This document shows, in pieces, positions 1 to 5,502 of a stretch of 8,807 nucleotides of DNA; positions within the stretch are counted from its first letter, which is position 1, and every line of letters begins with the position of its first letter. Under the pieces are notes generated by a model. That model saw nothing but the letters and a program-made list of their open reading frames with translations. It ran no database searches and had not been told where the DNA came from. A program made the position numbers and the translations under genes. The DNA is taken from the NCBI GenBank assembly GCA_937907485.1, contig CALESR010000057.1, forward strand, positions 1-8,807. Reading direction: 5' to 3'. Source of the stretch: an uncultured Paracoccaceae bacterium. Its GTDB lineage: Bacteria > Pseudomonadota > Alphaproteobacteria > Rhodobacterales > Rhodobacteraceae.

Positions 1-882
1 GGTGGTGATCTGCGGGCTTAGCGCGCCCTGGGCCTGCAGGGCCAGTGCGCGGGCGAGGGCCTGCGGGGTTTCGCGCACCACCTTGGCGCAGAGCCGCTGG
101 CTGCCGCGCCTTGGGTGCAGGCTGGCGCCCAGCAGCGCGGCGAGGTCGGCGGTGACAAGGCAAAGCCGCCCGCCTTGGGCCAGCAGCGGCCGTGCCGCCG
201 CCCAGGGCAGCGTGCCCGCGATGTCGAGGATCACGTCCCAGGGGCCCTGCGGCAGCGGGCGGCGGTAGTCGGCGGTCTGCACCGCGCCGAGGCTCTGCGC
301 GATGGCGTGGTTGGGCGGGCTGCAGAGTGCCGTGGTCCGGGCGCCGATCTGGCGCGCCAGTTGCAGCGCGGCGAGGCCGACGGCGCCGGTCGCGCCATTG
401 ACCAGCAGGCGCTCGCCGGGGGCGAGGGCGGCCTGATCGATCAGGAAATCGGCGGCGGTCAGGGCGCCAAAGAAAAAACCGGCGGCCTGCGGCGGTGTCA
501 GGCTGTCGGGGCGGCGGGCGATCAGCCCCTTGGCGCTGACGGTGAGGAACTCGGCCCCCGCGCCCAGCGTCAGGCCGTCGGTGATGCCCATCACCGCCTC
601 GCCCAGGCGCCAGCCGGTGACACCGGGGCCGAGGCCCTCGACCGTTCCCGCGAATTCACGGCCGGGGATGGGGCGGCGCGGGCGGGTCAGGCCAAAGACC
701 AGCCGCATCGGCAGTGCCATACCGCGCGGCGCGTCGAGGCCGCGGATGCGCGCATCGCCGCGGGTGACACCAAAGGCTTGAACGCGGATCAGCAGCTGAC
801 CGGGGCCGGGGCGCGGCGCGGGAAGGTCTTCGAGGGTCATGACCTCGGGCGGGCCATAGCGGCGGGCGGTGGCGGCGATCAT
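1..882 (-). CDS. MDR-family NAD(P)-dependent oxidoreductase (quinone oxidoreductase-like), 3' end cut off
   Basis: Seen: 294 codons read leftward from the ATG at 882-880 and run off the window, so perhaps the last 15-30 residues are missing. The N-terminal GroES-like half has the segment YGPPEV (9-14), a PGPG turn (25-28) and PGREFAGTVEG (73-83). The Rossmann half carries NGATGAVGLAALQLARQIGA at 162-181, the dinucleotide-binding glycine motif of the medium-chain dehydrogenase/reductase superfamily. No zinc ligand set (catalytic Cys/His or the four-Cys lobe) is visible. Known: such zinc-free members reduce quinones or enones with NAD(P)H in the cytoplasm. Inferred: general oxidoreductase; substrate unknown. 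The start fits because its ATG overlaps the TGA of the DUF2306 gene (ATGA), implying translational coupling. It is the last visible gene of the leftward unit. Family call sure, function not. Confidence 0.88.
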   Translation of the reverse strand, partial: MIAATARRYGPPEVMTLEDLPAPRPGPGQLLIRVQAFGVTRGDARIRGLDAPRGMALPMRLVFGLTRPRRPIPGREFAGTVEGLGPGVTGWRLGEAVMGITDGLTLGAGAEFLTVSAKGLIARRPDSLTPPQAAGFFFGALTAADFLIDQAALAPGERLLVNGATGAVGLAALQLARQIGARTTALCSPPNHAIAQSLGAVQTADYRRPLPQGPWDVILDIAGTLPWAAARPLLAQGGRLCLVTADLAALLGASLHPRRGSQRLCAKVVRETPQALARALALQAQGALSPQITT

Positions 883-1523
883 GGTTTTGCCCCGATGCGG
901 CGGATGATGACCTCGGCCAAGGCGACGCAGCCCAGCCAGCTCAGCGCAAAGATGACATCGGCGGCAAGGCCTTGGGGGGCTTCACCCAGCACGACGAAGA
1001 TTGGAAAGAACACCACGGCGATGCTGCCCGAACCCATGCCGATCGCATAGGCGCGCAGCATCCAGGCGCGGTGGCAGCGCAGGTCGCCGGTCTTGGCGGC
1101 GGCGAGGCCGAGGGCCAGCGCGGCCGGCAGCGCCACCCCGGCCACCGCGCGCAGGCCGCTGATCAGCGGCGTGGCGATGGGCTCGACCGACAGCAGCAGC
1201 GACAGTCCCGACAGGCCCAGCCCCAGCCCCGAGGCGACAAACACCCCGCCCGCCAGCCGATGCGCCCGGCCAAAGCGGGCGCGCAGCGCGCCGATCAGTT
1301 GCAGCGGGCCGAGGATGCCGAACAGCGCCCCGGCCAGCGCGTGCAGGAACAGCGACACCGGGGCGACGGTCAGGCGCAGGCCATCGACGGGGATGATGCC
1401 AAGGGGCAGCGTCACCACCCGCTCGAGCGCCACGCCGACGGGAATCACCGAGGCGAGGCCGAGAATCAGGGCAAGCGGGATCGGGCGCGCCAGCAGGGGC
1501 ACGCGGCGGGGCAGGGATGTCAT
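879..1523 (-). CDS. DUF2306-type multi-pass membrane protein
   Basis: Seen: 214 residues, very hydrophobic, with about six candidate membrane segments (about 14-33, 53-72, 90-112, 122-143, 158-180, 187-207). Features matching my memory of DUF2306 membrane proteins are H61 in a hydrophobic stretch followed by LGPLQ (71-75), then HR at 88-89 and HRAWMLRAYA at 151-160. Three histidines near membrane edges would suit metal or heme binding, but that is inference; the family has no assigned function. The ATG at 1523-1521 lies 4 nt after the regulator stop. A longer reading back to 1628 would overlap the regulator gene and have a Ser/Pro-rich, low-complexity N-terminus, so it was rejected. The stop overlaps the next gene's start by 4 nt, so the membrane protein and the oxidoreductase are probably made together. 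One idea is a membrane redox or quinone-linked role. Confidence 0.8.
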   Translation of the reverse strand: MTSLPRRVPLLARPIPLALILGLASVIPVGVALERVVTLPLGIIPVDGLRLTVAPVSLFLHALAGALFGILGPLQLIGALRARFGRAHRLAGGVFVASGLGLGLSGLSLLLSVEPIATPLISGLRAVAGVALPAALALGLAAAKTGDLRCHRAWMLRAYAIGMGSGSIAVVFFPIFVVLGEAPQGLAADVIFALSWLGCVALAEVIIRRIGAKP

Positions 1524-1527
1524 GGGG

Positions 1528-1737
1528 CTACTCGTCGTGAAAGGTGAAGACCTCATCCAGCCCGACGCCAAAACAACGGGCGATGCGGAAGGCGAGGTCG
1601 AGGGTGGGGAAATACTTGCCGTTTTCAATCGCCAGCAGGGTCTGGCGGGTGACGCCGACGCGCTCGGCCAGGTCCTTTTGCGTCATCTCGCCAGCGTCAA
1701 AGCGCAGCCGGCGAATGCGGTTCTCGATCCGGGCCAT
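1528..1737 (-). CDS. Small XRE/Cro-type helix-turn-helix regulator
   Basis: Seen: 69 residues, nearly all one HTH domain. TQKDLAERVGVTRQTLLAIE (19-38) contains the two HTH helices, and NGKYFPTLDLAFRIARCFGV (39-58) is the typical third to fifth helix region. The protein ends in LDEVFTF plus an acidic tail. Known: this short YozG-like XRE class consists of DNA-binding dimers often encoded beside a small membrane protein. The start ATG at 1737-1735 is one nucleotide after the TGA of the upstream membrane-protein gene (TGAGATG), so re-initiation coupling is likely. Inferred: it controls its own unit, perhaps at the divergent region 2186-2351, with the membrane protein as sensor or antagonist. No ligand-binding domain is present, so any signal must come through a partner or through protein level. 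Confidence 0.92.
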   Translation of the reverse strand: MARIENRIRRLRFDAGEMTQKDLAERVGVTRQTLLAIENGKYFPTLDLAFRIARCFGVGLDEVFTFHDE

Positions 1738-1738
1738 C

Positions 1739-2185
1739 TCAGGCGCCGCGCCGATAGAGCACCAGCTTGACGGTGTCCTTCAGCAGTTCGGACCCGGCGC
1801 AGAGCACCAGAACCAGCGTCATCGCCCTCAGCGCGCTGGCGCCCAGCGCCAGATCGACGATCACCGCCAACAGGCCGAAGGACAACAGATACCAGCCCCA
1901 GGTCAGCGCGCGGCGCTCGATCAGATGGTCGCGCTCGTCGCGGCGGTCGTCGGGTTTCTCGCCGGTCAGCACCGCCTGCGTGACGACGGTCAGGATCGCC
2001 ACCACGATGGCGATGCCGATCGACACGCCGACCATCTGCAGCACCGAACGCGCCCAGAGTTGCAGCGCCTCGGGGCCGTCGAACAGCCCGGCCTGATACT
2101 GGCCCGACAGCCGCCACACGAACAGTGCGGCGACGATCAGCATGGTGATGAGGCCGCTCAGGGCCTCGCGTTCGCTTACGGACAT
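1739..2185 (-). CDS. Four-helix membrane protein, DUF2178-like, paired with XRE regulator
   Basis: Seen: 148 residues with four likely membrane segments (about 8-25, 47-73, 96-114, 117-135). A charged cytoplasmic loop carries DERDHLIERRA at 83-93, matching the DERDxxIxxRA signature I associate with DUF2178-like proteins found next to small XRE regulators. The C-terminus is a short basic tail (YRRGA). The function of such pairs is not established. It is the first gene of the leftward unit and its stop abuts the regulator start, so both are probably translated from one message. The start ATG at 2185-2183 has no strong Shine-Dalgarno sequence, only a weak GTGAG 6 nt upstream. Inferred: the charged loop may contact the regulator. 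Membrane topology is fairly sure; the DUF assignment is from memory of the motif. Confidence 0.82.
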   Translation of the reverse strand: MSVSEREALSGLITMLIVAALFVWRLSGQYQAGLFDGPEALQLWARSVLQMVGVSIGIAIVVAILTVVTQAVLTGEKPDDRRDERDHLIERRALTWGWYLLSFGLLAVIVDLALGASALRAMTLVLVLCAGSELLKDTVKLVLYRRGA

Positions 2186-2196
2186 GGACGACTCAC

Positions 2197-2226
2197 GTGT
2201 CAGGGTTCTGCGACATCAGGTAAAAT
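2197..2226 (+). promoter_or_regulatory. Candidate sigma70 promoter for lolC/E-lolD
   Basis: A -10-like TAAAAT (2221-2226, 5 of 6 to consensus) is preceded, 18 nt away, by GTGTCA (2197-2202, 4 of 6). Transcription would begin near 2233 and leave a leader of about 120 nt before the ATG at 2352. A second, weaker option is CTTGAC at 2297-2302, which lacks a recognisable -10. Only sequence matching supports this. Confidence 0.35.
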
Positions 2227-2245
2227 GATTCGGACATAGAGTCAA
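2217..2245 (-). promoter_or_regulatory. Candidate promoter for the leftward membrane-protein/XRE unit
   Basis: On the minus strand, TTGACT (2245-2240) is a good -35 (5 of 6). At 17 nt spacing the -10 would be TACCTG (2222-2217), a poor match. It overlaps the candidate rightward promoter, so the two directions could interfere with each other. Support is weak on the -10 side. Confidence 0.27.
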
Positions 2246-2254
2246 AGATTCTTT
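2244..2254. promoter_or_regulatory. Short palindrome, possible operator
   Basis: AAAGATTCTTT is a perfect inverted repeat (AAAGA/TCTTT around one T) in the divergent gap. It touches the candidate leftward -35 and lies just after the candidate rightward start point. An AT-rich palindrome stands out in this GC-rich sequence, and a dimeric XRE protein encoded next door would need such a site. An outer pair GTAAA (2220-2224) / TTTAC (2252-2256) is also present. The link to the regulator is inference. Confidence 0.3.
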
Positions 2255-2351
2255 ACATCACATCGCGGCGAGACCAACGACGCGCCCGGTGGATTCCTTG
2301 ACCTTTTCCGGCATTGGCGTCAGGGTCGCGCCACCAACAGGGCAGGGCGGC

Positions 2352-3638
2352 ATGGCGGGCAGGACGGCACCTTTCAGCGGGTTCGAATGGATGATCGCCT
2401 GGCGCTATCTGCGGGCGCGGCGGGCCGAGGGCGGGGTCAGCGTGATGACCCTGATCTCGCTGATCGGCGTGGCGCTGGCGGTCTTTGCGCTGATCGCCAC
2501 GCTGGCGGTGCGCTCGGGCTTTCGCAGCGAATTCGTCGATACGGTGGTCGGCGCCAATGCCCATGCGACGGTCTATTATTCCACCATCGTGACCCCCACC
2601 GGCCAGTCCAGCCGCCTGATCGAGGACTACGCCGCCCTCGCCGCGCGGCTGGCGGCGGTGCCGGGGGTTGCCAGCGCGGCGCCACTGGTCAAGGGGCAGG
2701 TCATGGCCAGCGCAGGCGGCCGCAACGCCGGGGTCGAGGTGCTGGGGCTGGCCTATGCCGACCTGATGGCGATCCCGCGCATTGCCGCCTCGGACCGCGC
2801 GCGCGGCGATATCACCCGGTTTGACCAAGGCATCGCCATCGGTGAAGGCGTCGCGCGCGAGATCAATGCGCAGATCGGCGACCGCATCCGCATCATCTCG
2901 CCCGACGGGGTGCAGACGGCCTTTGGCACCTCGCCACGCATCAACACCTACGAGGTGGTCTATATCTTCAGCGCCGGGCGCTATGACATTGATCGCACAC
3001 GGGTTTACCTGCCCTTTGCCGAGGCGCAGAGCTTTTTCAACCGCGACGGCGTGGCGGATGAGATCGAGGTGATGCTGGACGATCCGCAGGCGGTCGAGTC
3101 GCTGGTCTATCCCCTGATGCAGGCGGCGGGCGGCCGGGCGATGATCTGGACATGGCGCGATTCCGCCGGATCGTTCCTGCGCGCCCTCGATATCGAGGAC
3201 AATGTGATGTTCATCATCCTGTCGATCCTCGTCCTGATCGCGGCGATGAACATCATCTCGGGCCTCATCATGCTGGTGAAAAACAAGGGCCGCGACATCG
3301 GCATCCTGCGCACGATGGGCCTCAGCGAGGGCTCGATCCTGCGGGTGTTTTTTCTTTGCGGCTCATTGGTCGGGCTGGTCGGCACCGCCATCGGCGTGGT
3401 CGCGGGCTGCCTGTTCGCGCTCTATATCGACCCGATCTTTGCCTTTGTGAATTATGTCTCGGGCGGCGGGGTCTGGGACCCCTCGGTGCGCGGCATCTAT
3501 GCGCTGCCCGCCGAACTCAGGCTGGTCGATGTGCTCAAGGCCGTGTCGCTGTCGCTGGGGCTGTCCTTTGTCGTCACCATCATTCCGGCCCGGCGGGCGG
3601 CGCGGATGAACCCGGTCGAGGCGCTGCGTTATGAATGA
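2352..3638 (+). CDS. lolC: Lipoprotein-releasing system transmembrane subunit (LolC/LolE family)
   Basis: Known role: the permease of the LolCDE ABC exporter, which pulls outer-membrane lipoproteins out of the inner membrane and hands them to LolA. Seen: 428 residues in the family layout. There is a cytoplasmic N-terminus with FEWMIAWRYLRARR (11-24), one membrane segment (about 30-54), and a large periplasmic MacB-like domain (about 55-280). Three C-terminal FtsX-type segments follow (about 284-307, 330-360, 395-412), and the protein ends in the typical PARRAARMNPVEALRYE. The ATG at 2352 was chosen over a GTG at 2289 because homologues begin close to the FEWMIAWRYL segment and the extra 21 residues look non-coding. 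lolD overlaps its end by 8 nt. Alphaproteobacteria usually have one such gene, whose product is thought to form a homodimer instead of a LolC-LolE pair, so C versus E cannot be decided. Confidence 0.94.
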   Translation: MAGRTAPFSGFEWMIAWRYLRARRAEGGVSVMTLISLIGVALAVFALIATLAVRSGFRSEFVDTVVGANAHATVYYSTIVTPTGQSSRLIEDYAALAARLAAVPGVASAAPLVKGQVMASAGGRNAGVEVLGLAYADLMAIPRIAASDRARGDITRFDQGIAIGEGVAREINAQIGDRIRIISPDGVQTAFGTSPRINTYEVVYIFSAGRYDIDRTRVYLPFAEAQSFFNRDGVADEIEVMLDDPQAVESLVYPLMQAAGGRAMIWTWRDSAGSFLRALDIEDNVMFIILSILVLIAAMNIISGLIMLVKNKGRDIGILRTMGLSEGSILRVFFLCGSLVGLVGTAIGVVAGCLFALYIDPIFAFVNYVSGGGVWDPSVRGIYALPAELRLVDVLKAVSLSLGLSFVVTIIPARRAARMNPVEALRYE

Positions 3639-4305
3639 CGTGCTGGTTCTGGACGGGATCGAGAAAACCTATCCCGGCAAGGTGACGGTGCTGCGCGGCG
3701 CCTCGCTGACGCTGGCGCGCGGCGAGGTGGTGGCGCTGGTCGCCCCCTCGGGCGCCGGAAAATCGACGCTGCTGCACATCGCCGGACTGCTCGACAGCGC
3801 CGATGCCGGGCGGGTGCTGATCGACGGCGTCGACATGACCCGGCTGGGCGACAACGCCCGCACCGCGGCGCGGCGGGCACAGGTGGGCTTTGTCTATCAG
3901 TTCCACCATCTGCTGCCCGAGTTTTCCGCGCTGGAAAACATCGTGCTGCCGCAACTGGCCAATGGTGTCCCCGCGCGCGCCGCGCGGGCGCGGGCGGCGG
4001 ACCTGCTGGCGCGCGTCGGCCTGACCGCGCGCGCCACCCACCGCCCGGCGCAACTGTCGGGCGGCGAGCAGCAGCGGGTGGCGTTCTGCCGCGCGCTGGC
4101 CAATGCGCCGCGCCTCCTGCTGGCGGACGAGCCGACGGGCAACCTCGACCCGGCCACCTCGGATCAGGTGTTCGGCGTGCTGATGGATCTGGTGCGCGAA
4201 ACCGGACTGTCGGCGCTGATCGCCACGCACAACATGGATCTGGCGGCGCGCATGGACCGGGTGCTGCGCCTCGATGCGGGCAGAATTGCCACGCCTGCCG
4301 GATGA
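3631..4305 (+). CDS. lolD: Lipoprotein-releasing system ATP-binding protein LolD
   Basis: Known role: the cytoplasmic ATPase that powers lipoprotein release by the LolC/E permease. Seen: 224 residues with all ABC motifs. These are Walker A APSGAGKST (38-46), Q-loop Gln90 in VYQFHHLLPEF, signature LSGGEQQRVAFCRAL (142-156), Walker B LLLADEP (162-168) with catalytic Glu167, D-loop region GNLD (170-173), and switch His200 in ATHNMD. The first Walker A residue is Ala instead of the usual Gly; I recall the same in other Rhodobacteraceae LolD proteins, so it is probably tolerated. The start ATG lies inside the end of the permease gene (8-nt overlap, different frame), which fits coupled, stoichiometric synthesis. 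A macrolide-type MacB ATPase is the main alternative, but the neighbouring permease makes LolD far more likely. Confidence 0.95.
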   Translation: MNDVLVLDGIEKTYPGKVTVLRGASLTLARGEVVALVAPSGAGKSTLLHIAGLLDSADAGRVLIDGVDMTRLGDNARTAARRAQVGFVYQFHHLLPEFSALENIVLPQLANGVPARAARARAADLLARVGLTARATHRPAQLSGGEQQRVAFCRALANAPRLLLADEPTGNLDPATSDQVFGVLMDLVRETGLSALIATHNMDLAARMDRVLRLDAGRIATPAG

Positions 4306-4307
4306 AT

Positions 4308-4323
4308 CGGCGGAAATCCGCCG
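4308..4323 (+). terminator. GC hairpin just after lolD, possible weak terminator
   Basis: CGGCGG (4308-4313) pairs with CCGCCG (4318-4323) around AAAT, starting within 3 nt of the lolD stop. No run of T follows (GAAATCTT), so it is not a standard intrinsic terminator; it may protect the 3' end or work with Rho. The octamer CGGAAATC occurs twice (4311-4318 and 4322-4329), overlapping the hairpin. Confidence 0.35.
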
Positions 4324-4414
4324 GAAATCTTGACTCTCCCTCGCGCAGACCTCCACGGTTAGGCAGGCGCTGCCACGCCTGCACTTGATGTTGTGTTCCT
4401 ACCGGGGGGTTGGA

Positions 4415-4840
4415 ATGAGAAATGTTCTGCGGGCCGCGCTGATGCTGGCCCTGTTGCTGCTGCCGATGACGGCGCAGGCCACCGCCATCGTCGCCCGCGT
4501 CAGCGTCTCGACACAGACGATGCATGTCTATGTCGACGGGATGCTGACCTATGAATGGCCGGTCTCGACCGCCGGAGCCGGGATGATTACCCCGCGCGGC
4601 GAGTGGACGCCGACCTGGCTGTCGCGCTGGCACCGCTCGCGCCAGTACAACAACGCGCCGATGCCCTTCGCGATCTTCTATCACGAAGGCTATGCCATCC
4701 ACGCGACCGAGGCCGTCTGGGCTCTTGGCCGCCCGGCCAGCCACGGCTGCGTGCGGCTGCATCCCGACAACGCCTCGCTGCTGTTCTCGATGGTGCAGCA
4801 AGAGGGCATGGAAAACATGCGCGTCGTCGTCATCGACTGA
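4415..4840 (+). CDS. Small secreted L,D-transpeptidase (YkuD domain)
   Basis: Known role: YkuD-fold enzymes use a catalytic cysteine to form 3-3 peptidoglycan cross-links or to attach proteins to peptidoglycan, acting in the periplasm. Seen: 141 residues. A signal peptide (basic RNVLR, hydrophobic 7-17, cut probably after AQA at 20-22) is followed by a single YkuD domain. The active-site motif is complete: His96 in IHAT, then SHGCVRL (109-115) with Cys112 as nucleophile and Arg114. The TPRGEWTP element (59-66) is also typical. There is no LysM or other cell-wall-binding domain, so this is a minimal form. The ATG at 4415 follows a G-run (GGGGGG, 4404-4409). A TTG at 4385 would add ten residues ahead of the signal peptide and is less likely. 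It sits between lipoprotein export and nrdR, probably in its own unit. Confidence 0.92.
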   Translation: MRNVLRAALMLALLLLPMTAQATAIVARVSVSTQTMHVYVDGMLTYEWPVSTAGAGMITPRGEWTPTWLSRWHRSRQYNNAPMPFAIFYHEGYAIHATEAVWALGRPASHGCVRLHPDNASLLFSMVQQEGMENMRVVVID

Positions 4841-4886
4841 ACGGACCGCCGGGGCGACGCTTGATCTGGGGGCGTGGATTTTACAC

Positions 4887-4915
4887 TACCCAAGGTTTCG
4901 CGGTGCCCCTATAGT
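4887..4915 (+). promoter_or_regulatory. Candidate nrdR promoter
   Basis: TATAGT (4910-4915, 5 of 6) is a good -10. At 17 nt spacing the -35 would be TACCCA (4887-4892, 3 of 6). A start near 4922 leaves a short leader of about 33 nt before the nrdR ATG. I saw no clear NrdR-box pair here, so autoregulation is not supported by the sequence. Confidence 0.35.
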
Positions 4916-4942
4916 CGCTGTGGAAGTTCCCAACGCCACCCC

Positions 4943-4952
4943 GAGGGAGAGG
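4943..4952 (+). promoter_or_regulatory. Ribosome binding site that fixes the nrdR start
   Basis: GAGGGAGAGG is a strong purine-rich Shine-Dalgarno stretch ending 2 nt before the ATG at 4955; its GGGAG core lies about 7 nt upstream. It argues for the start whose product begins with the zinc-ribbon MRCPFCG, instead of an in-frame upstream start at 4874. Confidence 0.75.
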
Positions 4953-4954
4953 TC

Positions 4955-5422
4955 ATGCGCTGTCCGTTTTGCGGAAACGTCGATACCCAGGTGAAGGACT
5001 CGCGCCCGGCCGAGGATCATGTGTCGATCCGTCGGCGCCGGTTCTGCCCGGCCTGCGGTGGCCGGTTCACCACCTATGAGCGCGTGCAATTGCGCGATCT
5101 GGTGGTGGTCAAGACCTCGGGCAAACGCGAACCCTTTGACCGCGACAAGCTGGAACGCTCGATCCGCATCGCGATGCAAAAACGCCCGATCGAGCCTGAT
5201 CGCATCGAGCAGATGATCTCGGGCATCGTGCGGCGGCTGGAGAGTCTGGGCGACACCGACATCGCCAGCCGGGTGATCGGCGAGATCGTCATGGAGACGC
5301 TCGCGCGCATCGACACCGTTGCCTATGTGCGTTTTGCCAGTGTTTACAAGAACTTCCAGGCGGCGGATGATTTCGACCGCTTTGTCTCGGAACTGCGTCC
5401 GGTGCTGCCGAGCGAGGATTGA
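4955..5422 (+). CDS. nrdR: Transcriptional repressor NrdR
   Basis: Known role: NrdR senses ATP/dATP through an ATP-cone domain and represses ribonucleotide reductase genes by binding NrdR boxes. Seen: 155 residues, the normal family length. An N-terminal zinc ribbon has Cys3, Cys6 (MRCPFCG) and Cys31, Cys34 (CPACG), with a basic stretch RRRR (26-29). It is followed by the ATP-cone, about 49-139, opening with VVVKTSGKREPFDRDKLERS and closing near VAYVRFASVYKNF. The start at 4955 places the first zinc pair at the N-terminus as in the family and has a strong ribosome binding site. The upstream extension to 4874 was rejected. No ribonucleotide reductase gene is in the window. ribD follows after an 80-nt gap holding two hairpins; nrdR-ribD adjacency is common in bacteria. 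Confidence 0.97.
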   Translation: MRCPFCGNVDTQVKDSRPAEDHVSIRRRRFCPACGGRFTTYERVQLRDLVVVKTSGKREPFDRDKLERSIRIAMQKRPIEPDRIEQMISGIVRRLESLGDTDIASRVIGEIVMETLARIDTVAYVRFASVYKNFQAADDFDRFVSELRPVLPSED

Positions 5423-5431
5423 GCGGGGCAA

Positions 5432-5470
5432 AGGGGGGCGCTCGCGCCCCCCTCTGGGCCTGACGGCCCA
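5432..5470 (+). repeat. Tandem double hairpin between nrdR and ribD
   Basis: Hairpin 1: A plus GGGGGGCG (5432-5440), loop CTCG, then CGCCCCCC plus T (5445-5453), a 9-bp stem. Hairpin 2, two bases later: TGGGCC (5455-5460), loop TGAC, GGCCCA (5465-5470). The tail ATTCACCCCCCTGAGGATAG (5470-5489) follows. No T-run follows either stem, so this is not a standard terminator. From memory, similar GGGCCTGCGGCCCATTCACC-type elements with a GAGGATA-like tail are scattered between genes in Rhodobacteraceae genomes; that makes a dispersed palindromic repeat the likeliest reading. It could slow or attenuate read-through into ribD. Confidence 0.6.
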
Positions 5471-5502
5471 TTCACCCCCCTGAGGATAGTTGAGGCACAA
5501 AG

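Noticed and set aside
115..1050. A 311-codon plus-strand open frame opposite the MDR and DUF2306 genes
   Set aside because: It is the codon-aligned complement of the MDR gene and its product is Gly/Ala/Gln-rich low complexity; the minus-strand proteins carry clear motifs.
1521..1628. Upstream extension of the DUF2306 gene to a start at 1628
   Set aside because: It would overlap the regulator gene out of frame and add a Ser/Pro-rich tail; the ATG at 1523 sits 4 nt after the regulator stop.
2289..2351. N-terminal extension of the Lol permease from a GTG at 2289
   Set aside because: The added residues have no membrane or family character, and the ATG at 2352 gives the usual length with the conserved segment near the N-terminus.
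3975..4005. GC-only alternating stretch inside lolD
   Set aside because: It encodes an Ala/Arg-rich surface helix in frame and fits high-G+C codon use; no separate element is needed.
3580..4801. Long minus-strand open frames opposite lolD and the transpeptidase
   Set aside because: Arg/Gln/Pro-rich shadows of two well-supported plus-strand genes.
4841..4954. NrdR-box pair for nrdR autoregulation
   Set aside because: Only isolated fragments such as ACACTA (4883-4888) occur; no paired palindromic boxes with helical spacing were seen.
5423..5502. FMN riboswitch upstream of ribD
   Set aside because: The gap is only 80 nt and is filled by two simple hairpins; conserved riboswitch blocks are not present.
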